From Rhodospirillaceae bacterium UBA3470 (GTDB lineage Bacteria > Pseudomonadota > Alphaproteobacteria > Rhodospirillales > Casp-alpha2): a stretch of 9,793 nucleotides of DNA. This document shows, in pieces, positions 1 through 6,496 of the stretch. The position numbers were made by a program, and so were the translations under genes. Under the pieces are notes generated by a model that was not told the origin of the DNA, did no database searches, and saw nothing but the letters and a program-made list of their open reading frames with translations. Within the stretch, counting starts at the first letter, position 1. Each line of letters begins with the position of its first letter. Location: NCBI GenBank assembly GCA_002378125.1, contig DFRF01000056.1:1-9793 (forward strand). Direction: 5' to 3'.

Positions 1-83
1 CGGTTTTTATTGCGTTGGCGCTGTGTATGGGCATCGCCACGAGCGTGGCATATATGCTGCCACCCGGAAAGCGGGTGTCTTAA
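1..83 (+). CDS. C-terminal tail of a membrane protein, partial
   Basis: The frame that begins at base 3 stays open from the window edge to a TAA at 81-83 and encodes 26 residues. The first 17 or so are hydrophobic (VFIALALCMGIATSVAYML), and a short basic tail (PPGKRVS) follows. This is what the last transmembrane helix and cytoplasmic tail of a polytopic protein such as a transporter look like, but the family cannot be named from so little. The stop lies one base from the stop of the leftward gene at 85, so the two transcription units converge with no spacer. The alternative, that this is chance open frame, cannot be excluded at this length. Confidence 0.5.
   Translation, partial: VFIALALCMGIATSVAYMLPPGKRVS
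61..77. terminator. GC-rich hairpin at convergent gene ends, possible terminator
   Basis: CACCCG (61-66), loop GAAAG and CGGGTG (72-77) form a perfect 6-bp stem exactly where two convergent genes end. It overlaps the last codons of the rightward gene and lies 7 bases past the stop of the leftward operon. The U tract is poor (only TCTT on the + strand), so terminator function is inferred from position. Hairpins of this size also occur by chance. Confidence 0.3.
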
Positions 84-84
84 A

Positions 85-735
85 TCAACGTTTCTGAGCC
101 TCGTCTAGCCGCCAGTTCAAAAGATCCAGGCGGTCTTGTCCGAAAAACGGCTCGTCTTCGAAGACCATGCACGGCACGCCCCAATGGCCCACCGCGCTGA
201 GCGTGTCGTTGTTGGCGTCAATGATTGCATCCAAGCGCTCGGCCTCCGCGTCAGCCTGGGCGCAGAGGTCGCTGAAATCCAGTCCAGTTTCCATCACGGC
301 ACGTGGCATATGCTCGCCTTCATGCCAGTTCTCGACCATGCCGCCCCAAATTAGGCGCGTCACCGGATCCAGGAATGCCATCCCGGCGCCAGCTTCTACG
401 GCCAATTGCGCGATGCGCGTCAACCAGCCGATGTGTGGTTGATCGGCAAGCGGTAGGGGTTCCATCGTTTGCTTATCGAAGACAAGGGGATCGGGTTTCG
501 GTCGCGAATACGGCAAGCGCAGATACTTGGCCAGTCGTTCCGTATCCCGACGGTGATAAGAGGGATAGTTGGGGTTCAGGTTCTTGAAGTAGCTCTTGTG
601 ACGAATTGCTCCTGGCCAGACGTGTTTAACGTTCACGGTAACGTCTTCTTGCCGGTCTAGCACTAGGAGGCGGTCCAGCGCCAGATAACAGAATGGGCTT
701 CGCATTGACCAGTAAAGATCGATCGCGTGGACCAT
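85..735 (-). CDS. 2-hydroxychromene-2-carboxylate isomerase / DsbA-like (kappa GST) family protein
   Basis: This 216-residue protein has the thioredoxin-fold DsbA/HCCA-isomerase layout. An N-terminal beta strand leads into W9-S-M-R-S13-P-F-C-Y-L-A, the position of the SPY/SPF active-site motif in which Ser activates glutathione. A helical insert follows, then G-V-P188 (cis-proline loop), and the C-terminal F-F-G-Q-D-R-L-D-L-L signature (197-206) that is typical of HCCA isomerases. There is no CxxC pair, which argues against a disulfide oxidoreductase. Family members are cytosolic and use glutathione to isomerise ring-fission or hydroxychromene-type intermediates in aromatic degradation. The substrate here is unknown. 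It is the last gene of a three-gene leftward operon: the ATG lies 7 bases after the hydrolase stop, and the ribosome-binding site is weak, so translational coupling is plausible. Family assignment is firm; the reaction is inferred. Confidence 0.85.
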   Translation of the reverse strand: MVHAIDLYWSMRSPFCYLALDRLLVLDRQEDVTVNVKHVWPGAIRHKSYFKNLNPNYPSYHRRDTERLAKYLRLPYSRPKPDPLVFDKQTMEPLPLADQPHIGWLTRIAQLAVEAGAGMAFLDPVTRLIWGGMVENWHEGEHMPRAVMETGLDFSDLCAQADAEAERLDAIIDANNDTLSAVGHWGVPCMVFEDEPFFGQDRLDLLNWRLDEAQKR

Positions 736-742
736 GAAAGGT

Positions 743-1609
743 TCAGCCTACTTCCATTTGTCGCAACATAACCTGGACCATAGCGCTGTCGGCGTCGGCG
801 AGGTCGGACAAGATGGAGAAATGATTGCAACCGGGCTGCTCCAGGAACGTGCAGTTGGCGCCCTTGGCGTTCCAATCATCGGTGAAATCCTGGGACTGGC
901 GACGGAACTCGTCCGTCTCGGCGCCGCCGACAGCGATGATCAGGTTGGTATTTGGCACAGAGGTCATGCGGATTGGGCTGTTCTGAATTAAATCCTCATC
1001 CGATAAACCCAAGGTTTCCTGCATGTAGCTCAATTGGATGGGAGCTAGCTCATATATGCCGCTGATGGCGCAACCACCTTTCATCAGATCGGTGGGGCCG
1101 CCACAAAAGGTTGACCAGTCAGTGAGCGACAACATAATAGTCAGATGTCCGCCGGCGGAATGGCCAGAAACATAGATGCGCGTCGGGTCTAGGTTGTAGA
1201 CAGCGGCGTTGGCATGGACCCAGGCGACGGCTGAGCGGCACTGACCGACGATGTCGCTAATGCGGACATCGGGGATCAGGTCATATTCGATCAGACCAAA
1301 GGCGGCGCCAGCTTCCACGAAGGGTCGAGCCAAAAAGGTCTGATCGGTTTTTGACCGGCTCATCCAGTAACCGCCATGAATATACAACTGCACCGGATGG
1401 GGGCCGTCGCCCTTGGGCAGGATGAGGTCGATACCTTCACGCGGACTGTCCCCATACTTGAGATCGATGTGATGGTCGAACTGCGCCAAGACATCGGAGC
1501 ACATGGGTTCCCAAGATTCGTAATACCTTAGGTGGTCAGGCACGTGTTCGCGGTTGTTGTACTGGGCATCCAGGCCCGTCTGGTCGTAGTCGCGGAAGAG
1601 AGAGCTCAT
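743..1609 (-). CDS. Alpha/beta hydrolase, arylformamidase (kynurenine formamidase)-like esterase
   Basis: The 288-residue protein has the full alpha/beta-hydrolase set. The oxyanion motif H-G-G-Y-W is at 78-82. The nucleophile elbow G-H-S151-A-G-G is at 149-154. The acid position appears to be E231 in V-G-G-A-E-T-D-E-F-R-R-Q-S, and the catalytic His is H263 in C-N-H-F-S-I-L. The N-terminal D-A-Q-Y-N-N-R and the E-F-R-R-Q-S stretch are typical of the arylformamidase / BNA7-AFMID-like group, which hydrolyses N-formylkynurenine or small aryl esters and amides. No signal peptide is seen, so it should be cytosolic. It sits between a GST and an HCCA-isomerase-like gene, 18 bases after the GST stop, with CGGAG nine bases ahead of the ATG. 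No tryptophan-pathway gene is nearby, so a ring-cleavage or lactone/ester substrate is as likely as N-formylkynurenine. Confidence 0.85.
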   Translation of the reverse strand: MSSLFRDYDQTGLDAQYNNREHVPDHLRYYESWEPMCSDVLAQFDHHIDLKYGDSPREGIDLILPKGDGPHPVQLYIHGGYWMSRSKTDQTFLARPFVEAGAAFGLIEYDLIPDVRISDIVGQCRSAVAWVHANAAVYNLDPTRIYVSGHSAGGHLTIMLSLTDWSTFCGGPTDLMKGGCAISGIYELAPIQLSYMQETLGLSDEDLIQNSPIRMTSVPNTNLIIAVGGAETDEFRRQSQDFTDDWNAKGANCTFLEQPGCNHFSILSDLADADSAMVQVMLRQMEVG

Positions 1610-1627
1610 TGGGTGAATCTCCGGGTC

Positions 1628-2251
1628 TTAGCTGAGCGGCAGCATGACGTGGTCCTGGTAGGTGATGCGATCTGACAGGCGCGCATACCACGCGTCGATG
1701 TTAGCGAAGGTGGGCTTGTCGAAATCCATGGCGTTCCAACGATGAATCGCGCAGCCGACAGGAATGTCGCCGACCGAAGGGGCTGCACCGCCAATGAAAT
1801 CCTTTGACGACAAATGCGTGTCTAGAATGGCCCACATTTTCTCGGCGTCCGCAGTGGCAGCGACCACGGCATCCGGATCGCGTTTCTCCGGCGGATAACG
1901 AACGACATTCCAGAAGATGGTTGTCATAGGTGCGTGCAGTCGGCTGGCGTACCAATCCATCCATTGTCCCGCGTGCGCCCGCCCCGCGACGTCGTTCGGC
2001 CACCAGTGTGTACTGGCACCGAATTTGTCCGCCAAATAACGAACGATGGAATGGGATTCCCAGACAATGACATCGCCGTCTTCAAGGGTGGGCACTAGTC
2101 CGTTAGGGTTCTTGGTCAGGTATTCCGGCGTATCGTTGATGCCAAACTGCAGGCCGACATCGACACGTTCATGCTCTAGCTCTAATTCGCCGATCATCCA
2201 CATGACCTTCTGGACGTTGATGGAATTAACGCGGCCGAATATGCGGACCAT
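1628..2251 (-). CDS. Glutathione S-transferase family protein
   Basis: With the start at 2251 this is a 207-residue cytosolic GST, normal for the family. The N-terminal thioredoxin-like domain (1-80) shows S10 in G-R-V-N-S-I-N-V-Q-K at the glutathione-activating position, N-P-N-G-L-V-P54-T-L-E-D with the cis-proline, and E65-S66 in W-E-S-H-S-I-V-R-Y-L-A for gamma-glutamyl binding. An all-helical C-terminal domain follows, with W-W-P-N-D near 83-87 and a typical G-D-I-P segment. The open frame extends 17 codons further upstream to 2302, but a perfect AAGGAGG at 2263-2257, five bases from the ATG, fixes the start at 2251. It is the first gene of the leftward operon. With the kappa-GST-like protein downstream, two glutathione-using enzymes share one transcript, which suggests a role in ring-fission isomerisation or detoxification. 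The substrate is unknown. Confidence 0.9.
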   Translation of the reverse strand: MVRIFGRVNSINVQKVMWMIGELELEHERVDVGLQFGINDTPEYLTKNPNGLVPTLEDGDVIVWESHSIVRYLADKFGASTHWWPNDVAGRAHAGQWMDWYASRLHAPMTTIFWNVVRYPPEKRDPDAVVAATADAEKMWAILDTHLSSKDFIGGAAPSVGDIPVGCAIHRWNAMDFDKPTFANIDAWYARLSDRITYQDHVMLPLS

Positions 2252-2256
2252 AGCAT

Positions 2257-2263
2257 CCTCCTT
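2257..2263 (-). promoter_or_regulatory. Strong ribosome-binding site that sets the GST start
   Basis: On the minus strand AAGGAGG stands five bases (ATGCT) ahead of the ATG at 2251. It selects this ATG over the open-frame extension to 2302, whose residues (rich in K, Q and E) do not look like GST. Confidence 0.8.
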
Positions 2264-2296
2264 GATTGCTTTTTGTTTTGACGGCACGGTTTTTTG

Positions 2297-2319
2297 CCTC
2301 AAGTCAACGGGGGTTGAGG
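2297..2319. promoter_or_regulatory. Inverted repeat CCTCAA-N11-TTGAGG, possible operator for the GST operon
   Basis: CCTCAA (2297-2302) and TTGAGG (2314-2319) form a perfect 6-bp dyad about 46-68 bases upstream of the GST start codon. The centre-to-centre spacing of 17 bases would suit a dimeric regulator on one DNA face. Six-bp dyads are common by chance, so the call rests on position only. Confidence 0.25.
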
Positions 2320-2597
2320 TTAACAGAGATTCACATGGCGCTTACACAGAATTCATCCTATGCGGCGATTATTGATGTAAACTGAGAGGACGTTGAGTTT
2401 TTGAAAAGAGATTGTCATTTCTAAGTGTCTCGCCCATATCGATAAGCGTCAAGATGGGGTTGGAACCGGATCATCTCGGTCGGGGATGGACGCCGGCGAA
2501 TGTCTAGAGCGATGGTGGTCCTACGAAGCGGAATCCCTGACAACGGCAGACCATATGGAACTTTCTGTAGGCCAGATGTTGCGTCCATTTAAAAATT

Positions 2598-2612
2598 CAA
2601 TATCAAATATTG
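2598..2612. promoter_or_regulatory. AT-rich inverted repeat CAATAT-CAA-ATATTG, possible operator
   Basis: A perfect 6+6 bp dyad with a 3-base centre lies 77-91 bases upstream of the GTG of the hydroxyacid dehydrogenase, inside the only AT-rich patch of this intergenic region. A weak promoter can be drawn through it (TTGCGT at 2579-2584, 16-base spacer, TATCAA at 2601-2606), in which case a bound regulator would cover the -10. Operator function is inferred; short dyads arise by chance. Confidence 0.3.
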
Positions 2613-2674
2613 TAAGCAGCGGGGTTAATCTGTAGGCGTTGTTTTTATCGGTCTAGAACACGGCCAACTAATCG

Positions 2675-2681
2675 TAAGGAG
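2675..2681 (+). promoter_or_regulatory. Ribosome-binding site supporting a GTG start
   Basis: TAAGGAG at 2675-2681 is seven bases from GTG 2689. This is the ideal spacing and supports the non-ATG start of the dehydrogenase. Confidence 0.75.
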
Positions 2682-2688
2682 AACGGGC

Positions 2689-3744
2689 GTGACAAAAGGC
2701 GGACGTAGATTGGTTTACTTTGATGAATGGATGGATCCGAGTGGACCGGACCGCGCCCGCGCCTTGTCCGGGTTAGAACTCATTGAGTTGGATAGCGCTG
2801 GGCCGGCCGATGCCAATTGGAAGGTTTTGTCCGGAGCCCACGGCCATCAACTCCGCCCCAGTACGGAAACGCCCGAGATTTACTATCCCCGTGGTGATTT
2901 CTTTCAGCGCTGCCCGAGCCTATTGGCCATTGCATCCGCTGGCGCTGGTTATGACATGGTCAACGTCGACGACTGCACGGAAGCCGGCGTCTTATTATTC
3001 AATCAGACCGGCGCCAACGCGGAATCCGTTGCCCAGCACGTGCTGGCGATGATGCTTACGTTGACGAAACAGCTTATTCAATCCGACCGAGCTATGCGGT
3101 CCAACCACCGGGATTGGACGCGCTGGGATTATTCCGGCCGAGAACTGACCGGCCGGACACTGGGGATTGTCGGGCTTGGCAATATTGGACGCTGCGTGGC
3201 ACGGATGACCGGAGCCGTGTTTAGAATGCGGGTCATTGCTTACGACCCTTATCTAGCGGATTCGGATTTCACCGGCCGCGGGGCGGAGAAGTGCGACAGC
3301 TTGGAAACCTTGTTTCGCGACGCTGATTTCGTGTCAATCAACTGCCCGCTCACGGATGAGACCCGCGGCATGATCAATGGGGATCTTTTCAACGTCATGA
3401 AGGAAACGGCCTATTTCGTGATCACCGCACGGGGCGGCATCTACGATGAACTGGCCCTGGAGGATGTATTGCGGCGGGGGAAGATTGCCGGTGCCGGCCT
3501 CGACGTTTTCGAGCAGGAGCCGCCGGCGATACATCACCCGTTGTTGAAATTCGATAACGTCTTGGTTAGCCCACACAACGCTGGTATTACCGATGATGCC
3601 AACTTGAACATGGTCACGTCGGCTCTTGAACAATGGGCCGATGTCTTCGCCGGCCAACGGCCGCGCAACCTGATCAACCCGTCGGCCTGGGACGCATTTC
3701 AGACTCGCTATCAGGCGGTATTCGGTTTGAGCGCGTCGGAGTAG
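2689..3744 (+). CDS. D-isomer-specific 2-hydroxyacid dehydrogenase (NAD-dependent)
   Basis: This 351-residue cytosolic enzyme should interconvert a 2-oxoacid and a D-2-hydroxyacid with NAD(H). The N-terminal half of the catalytic domain carries S-A-G-A-G-Y-D-M-V-N-V-D (83-94). The Rossmann domain begins with L-G-I-V-G-L-G-N-I-G (GxGxxG at 162-167), and D186 at the end of the second strand favours NAD over NADP. The catalytic triad is visible: R248 in T-A-R-G-G, E277 in D-V-F-E-Q-E-P-P and H296 in V-S-P-H-N-A-G. Length is slightly above the usual 310-340 because of the N-terminal domain. The start is GTG, backed by TAAGGAG. It is transcribed divergently from the GST operon and converges on a predicted L-2-hydroxyacid oxidase, so the two may act on opposite enantiomers. 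Its exact substrate (glycerate, phosphoglycerate-like, lactate, or a pathway acid) cannot be read from sequence. Confidence 0.92.
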   Translation: MTKGGRRLVYFDEWMDPSGPDRARALSGLELIELDSAGPADANWKVLSGAHGHQLRPSTETPEIYYPRGDFFQRCPSLLAIASAGAGYDMVNVDDCTEAGVLLFNQTGANAESVAQHVLAMMLTLTKQLIQSDRAMRSNHRDWTRWDYSGRELTGRTLGIVGLGNIGRCVARMTGAVFRMRVIAYDPYLADSDFTGRGAEKCDSLETLFRDADFVSINCPLTDETRGMINGDLFNVMKETAYFVITARGGIYDELALEDVLRRGKIAGAGLDVFEQEPPAIHHPLLKFDNVLVSPHNAGITDDANLNMVTSALEQWADVFAGQRPRNLINPSAWDAFQTRYQAVFGLSASE

Positions 3745-3802
3745 GGCGATGGTTGCTTTAATCTATGGCAATAACCACCGCGACCTCTAATTTGCTATCA
3801 GT

Positions 3803-4045
3803 ATGAAGGCCCGCGTCTTTGCCGACCGGCACGAATAAGATGTGAGGCCGTGCGCAATCTCCATCAGCGGCACAGGTTTCGAAGCTGACAACATCTATCA
3901 GGACAATACCCTCGGCGACCTCCGCGTGTACCGATATGATAAATATAAAAGCCGCGTGGTCCCGGGTTTCTGCGGCGGCTACGCCCTGGAATTCGCGCAA
4001 ATGGTCACCGAACTCCGCGCCATGGAAGAGGCGATCAAGAATTAA
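3803..4045 (+). pseudogene. Small hypothetical reading frame interrupted by an in-frame TAA
   Basis: An ATG at 3803 reads MKARVFADRHE, then hits TAA at 3836-3838. The same frame continues open for another 68 codons to TAA at 4043-4045, ending in a segment with the look of a real protein (G-F-C-G-G-Y-A-L-E-F-A-Q-M-V-T-E-L-R-A then acidic/basic residues). If intact it would encode about 80 residues. A GTG at 3842 could restart a 67-residue protein, but neither start has a convincing ribosome-binding site. The codon-aligned antisense frame (3758-4000) is also open, as often happens in GC-rich DNA, so coding on either strand is uncertain. I do not recognise a family. It lies in the gap between two convergent genes; an inactivated small gene is my best reading. 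Confidence 0.3.
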
Positions 4046-4084
4046 GAAAAGGTCGTCGACTGTAAGAGGCTGCTGCAGGCTTAA

Positions 4085-5200
4085 TCAGGCAACGCCGAAT
4101 TGTTCCGCTACTTTATCGGCGATGGCTAGCGACGAGGTCAGGCCAGGGCTCTCGATGCCGTAGAGATTAACCAGGCCGGCAACGCCGTGTTCGGTCGGGC
4201 CCTGGATCATGAAGTCCTTTGCGTACTTGGCCTGGTTCGGCCCGCCGAGTTTCGGTCGAATGCCCACGTACCCGGGCTGCAGGACGCCGTCCTCGAGGCC
4301 TGGCCAGTAGCGGCGGATGGCATCGTAGAAGCTATCTGCTCGGGCCGGGTCGACCTCGTAGTCCGGTTCATCTACCCAGGAGACGTCCGGGCCGAACTTG
4401 GTCTGGCCGCCAAGGTCCAAGGTCGAATGGGTGCCCAACCCGCCCGGTACCGGCACAGGATAGATAAGGTGGTTGAACGGGCTCTTTCCGGTCAGGGTGA
4501 AGTAAGTTCCCTTGGCGTAGAAGAGGGGCGGGATGGTGTTTTCGGGGATACCGGCGATAGTGCGCGCCAGGGGTTGCGCGCCGAGCCCTGTCGAATTGAC
4601 CAGTGCCCGGCAATGCAGCGTCATGGCGTCGGGGCCGCCGGTCTCGATCGTGATGCCGCCGTTTTCGACTCGGCCGCCGGCGACTGGGCTCATGAATGCG
4701 ATTATGCCACCATGGTCTTCCATGTCTCCTTGGTAAGCCAGCATCAGGCCGTGGGAATCAATAATTCCGGTCGACGGCGATAGGAGCGCACGAACCGCAT
4801 GGAGGTTCGGTTCTATTACGCGCAGTTCATCCGCATCCACCCAGGTCAGGTCCAGCACGCCGTTAGCGGCGGCTTTTTCCTTCGTGGCTTCAAGGGCAGG
4901 AATCTCTTCCTCCGTCGTGGCCACGACCAATTTGCCCAGGCGCTTGTGCGCGACGCCGTGGCTCTCACAGTACTTATAGAGAGCATGCTTGCCGGCGACG
5001 CAACACCTCGCTTTCAGGCTGCCCTTGGCGTAATAGATGCCTGCGTGAATGACTTCGGAATTTCTGGATGATGTGCCCGTGCCGATGTCGTCGGCTGCTT
5101 CCAGGACGATCACCTCGCGTCCGGCTATGGCCAAGCGGCGCGCGATGGCTAAGCCCACGACGCCGGCGCCGACGACAATGCAATCTACGGTTTCGATCAT
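4085..5200 (-). CDS. FAD-dependent oxidoreductase of the L-2-hydroxyglutarate oxidase/dehydrogenase type (DAO family)
   Basis: The 371-residue protein opens with a dinucleotide-binding beta-alpha-beta unit, V-V-G-A-G-V-V-G (GxGxxG at 11-16) with E34 closing strand two to bind the FAD ribose. T-S-S-R-N-S-E-V-I-H-A-G-I-Y-Y (43-57) follows, the block that marks the L-2-hydroxyglutarate oxidase branch of the D-amino-acid-oxidase superfamily, where His lies near the flavin. The C-terminal G-I-R-P-K-L and G-I-E-S-P-G-L-T-S-S-L-A-I-A blocks, which close over FAD, are also typical. Members oxidise L-2-hydroxyglutarate or related L-2-hydroxyacids to 2-oxoacids, passing electrons to O2 or the quinone pool; no membrane helix is evident. 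It is monocistronic, leftward, and faces the D-2-hydroxyacid dehydrogenase. The ribosome-binding site is weak. Substrate is inferred from family only; related sarcosine- or glycerol-3-phosphate-oxidising enzymes are less likely. Confidence 0.88.
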   Translation of the reverse strand: MIETVDCIVVGAGVVGLAIARRLAIAGREVIVLEAADDIGTGTSSRNSEVIHAGIYYAKGSLKARCCVAGKHALYKYCESHGVAHKRLGKLVVATTEEEIPALEATKEKAAANGVLDLTWVDADELRVIEPNLHAVRALLSPSTGIIDSHGLMLAYQGDMEDHGGIIAFMSPVAGGRVENGGITIETGGPDAMTLHCRALVNSTGLGAQPLARTIAGIPENTIPPLFYAKGTYFTLTGKSPFNHLIYPVPVPGGLGTHSTLDLGGQTKFGPDVSWVDEPDYEVDPARADSFYDAIRRYWPGLEDGVLQPGYVGIRPKLGGPNQAKYAKDFMIQGPTEHGVAGLVNLYGIESPGLTSSLAIADKVAEQFGVA

Positions 5201-5487
5201 GGCGGGAAGATGGCGTGGTGGCGCGCGCCTGTCCAGTCGTTATCGCTTAACTATCGGCGGTGTGTGCATTGATCCGGTTTCAATGCGACAACCACTTTGC
5301 TATCAGCGACGCCTAGAGGCGGAATTCGACGTGCCCAGCGCCGTGATCGATGGTTGAACCATCTGATTAATAGAGAAATAGGATGGCTTCGAAGGTCTTA
5401 TGCTTGTCGATCCGATCATCAAGGCAATGTACAAAGCGGCGTAGATAGATGATTTTTTACTCGTCGGCCTGGTAGTAATTGCCGAGA
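5201..5487. other. Non-coding gap with poor coding signal
   Basis: This 287-bp stretch separates the leftward FAD enzyme from the broken rightward aldolase, so it should hold both promoters. All six frames are short or look like noise. A 14-codon frame (ATG 5400 to TAG 5442-5444, behind GAAGG) is the only one with a ribosome-binding site, and nothing else supports it. The stretch from about 5295 to 5357 reads L-E-A-E-F-D-V-P-S-A-V-I-D-G, faintly like an Asp/Glu-racemase C-terminus, which may be a relic or chance. Confidence 0.45.
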
Positions 5488-6266
5488 ATGGCAGTGAGTC
5501 GGCACGCACTGAAATTCAATTTCGAGGCTCGCGCGTCGGCTGAGATGGGTGAATATTTTAGCGATCGTCCCGCATGGACCAAAAAGCAGAAACTCGCGCT
5601 GATGGCCCGCATCCTCGCGGCCGGTGGACATGGCTCCGGCATCACCGGTCAGATCTCCGCCCGCGGCGAAGTCCCCGACATTATGTGGACGGCGGGGTTT
5701 GGATTAAGCCTCAATGAAATACGCGCGAGCGATGTTCTGCTCGTCGATAACGATCTCAATGTTATCAAGGGCGCCGGCATGCCAAACCCGTCAAACCGGT
5801 TCCATATGTGGGTATACAGGGCGCGGCCCGATTTAATGAGCATCTTGCATACACATCCGCCGCATGTCTCGGCGCTTTCAATGCTTGGTGTGCCGCTGAT
5901 TGCGTCGCATATGGACACGGCTATGTTCTGCGAGGACTGTGCGTGGCTTCCTGAATGGCCGGGGCCGCCCATCGGTGACGAAGAAGGTGACTTGATCTAA
6001 AATGCCTTTGGCGACAAACGCGCAATACTTTTGGCCCAACATGGGCAACTTTCCGCCGGTGATACTGTCGAACAGGCTGCAATCCTAGCGTATCATTTCG
6101 AGCATGCGGCAAAATACAGTTGCGCGCCATGGCTGTTGGCAAGATCAAACCCCTGCCGTCGGACGCCGGTCGCCATGCGCATGACTACCGGCTCAAGTCC
6201 GAACCATTGAACGCGACGTTTGATTGCTATGCTCGGTCCGTTTTGACGTCGGACCAGATGTCCTGG
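5488..6266 (+). pseudogene. Class II aldolase/adducin family gene, broken by a nonsense codon and a frameshift
   Basis: From ATG 5488 the open part gives 170 residues and stops at TAA 5998-6000. It carries the class II aldolase core: R-A-R-P-D-L-M-S-I-L-H121-T-H123-P-P-H (metal-binding His pair), H-M-D-T and P-E-W-P-G-P-P-I-G-D-E-E-G. The same frame continues past the stop with N-A-F-G-D-K-R-A-I-L-L-A-Q-H-G-Q-L, which supplies the third metal-ligand His, and A-Y-H-F-E-H-A-A-K-Y. At 6118-6119 one base is missing (AAA TAC AG|TTG). Family-like sequence resumes in the other frame from 6120 (L-R-A-M-A-V-G-K-I-K-P-L) to about 6266; that frame runs on to a TAA at 6372-6374. Restoring both lesions gives about 260 residues, the normal family length. 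The 170-residue product lacks the third metal ligand, so it should be inactive. Family members include fuculose-phosphate-type aldolases and related decarboxylases; the original substrate is unknown. Confidence 0.8.
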
Positions 6267-6483
6267 ACTGAACGCGGAGGGCAGGGGCTCCAACCAAAGT
6301 TGACGAATGGGGGATTCTGTCGCCGCGCCACGATCATTAATTTTTTTAATAACACGTCAGCTATGCGGGCATAAATTTCTTGCGTGTTTAAGGCGCAAGG
6401 CATAGCAAACTGAAAGGGAATGAGCGGCCGATTGTTCGATTGTTCCCTTCTTCGCCTGGATGCCCAAAAATGGTCGTGCGGAT
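6267..6483. other. Intergenic region upstream of the transporter operon
   Basis: After the aldolase relic, about 217 bases contain no credible gene. It holds an AT-rich patch (ATTAA-T-run-TTAAT near 6335-6350) and then a nested hairpin at 6357-6413, listed separately. The promoter for the rightward operon presumably lies here, but no clean -35/-10 pair is apparent. Confidence 0.5.
6357..6413 (+). promoter_or_regulatory. Nested hairpin upstream of the transporter operon
   Basis: An outer stem GCTATGC (6360-6366) pairs with GCATAGC (6400-6406). An inner stem CTTGCG (6379-6384) pairs with CGCAAG (6394-6399), and the two 3' arms are directly adjacent. TCAG (6357-6360) can extend the base by pairing with CTGA (6410-6413) across a short bulge. 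There is no T run after it, so it is not a standard terminator of the upstream relic. It may be a 5' UTR structure or a DNA dyad for a regulator; both are inference. It matches no riboswitch class I know. Confidence 0.35.
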
Positions 6484-6496
6484 GAGGTGGAATTGA

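Larger units (their letters stand above)
2264..2674. other. Divergent intergenic/promoter region
   Basis: About 410 bases lie between the leftward GST operon and the rightward hydroxyacid dehydrogenase. I see no convincing gene on either strand: stops are frequent, and short frames near 2450-2540 are broken. The region must hold promoters for both units, but no clear -35/-10 pair stands out. Two inverted repeats are listed separately. An AT-rich patch (about 2588-2615) contrasts with the GC-rich surroundings, as expected of a promoter. No divergently encoded regulator is present, so any controlling protein must be encoded elsewhere. Confidence 0.6.

Noticed and set aside
3780..5306. Imperfect 22-bp direct repeat (18 matches, ending TTTGCTATCAG) at 3780-3801 and 5285-5306, flanking the FAD oxidoreductase.
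   Set aside because: A rough count of pairs in a window this size gives about one such match by chance, homology does not extend outward, and no transposase or target duplication is present.
5295..5357. Possible Asp/Glu-racemase C-terminal remnant (L-E-A-E-F-D-V-P then V-I-D-G).
   Set aside because: Resemblance is limited to a few residues, with stops on the downstream side and no supporting upstream domain.
5400..5444. 14-codon frame MLVDPIIKAMYKAA behind GAAGG, upstream of the aldolase relic.
   Set aside because: Too short to judge; no attenuator structure or repeated codons that would suggest a leader peptide.
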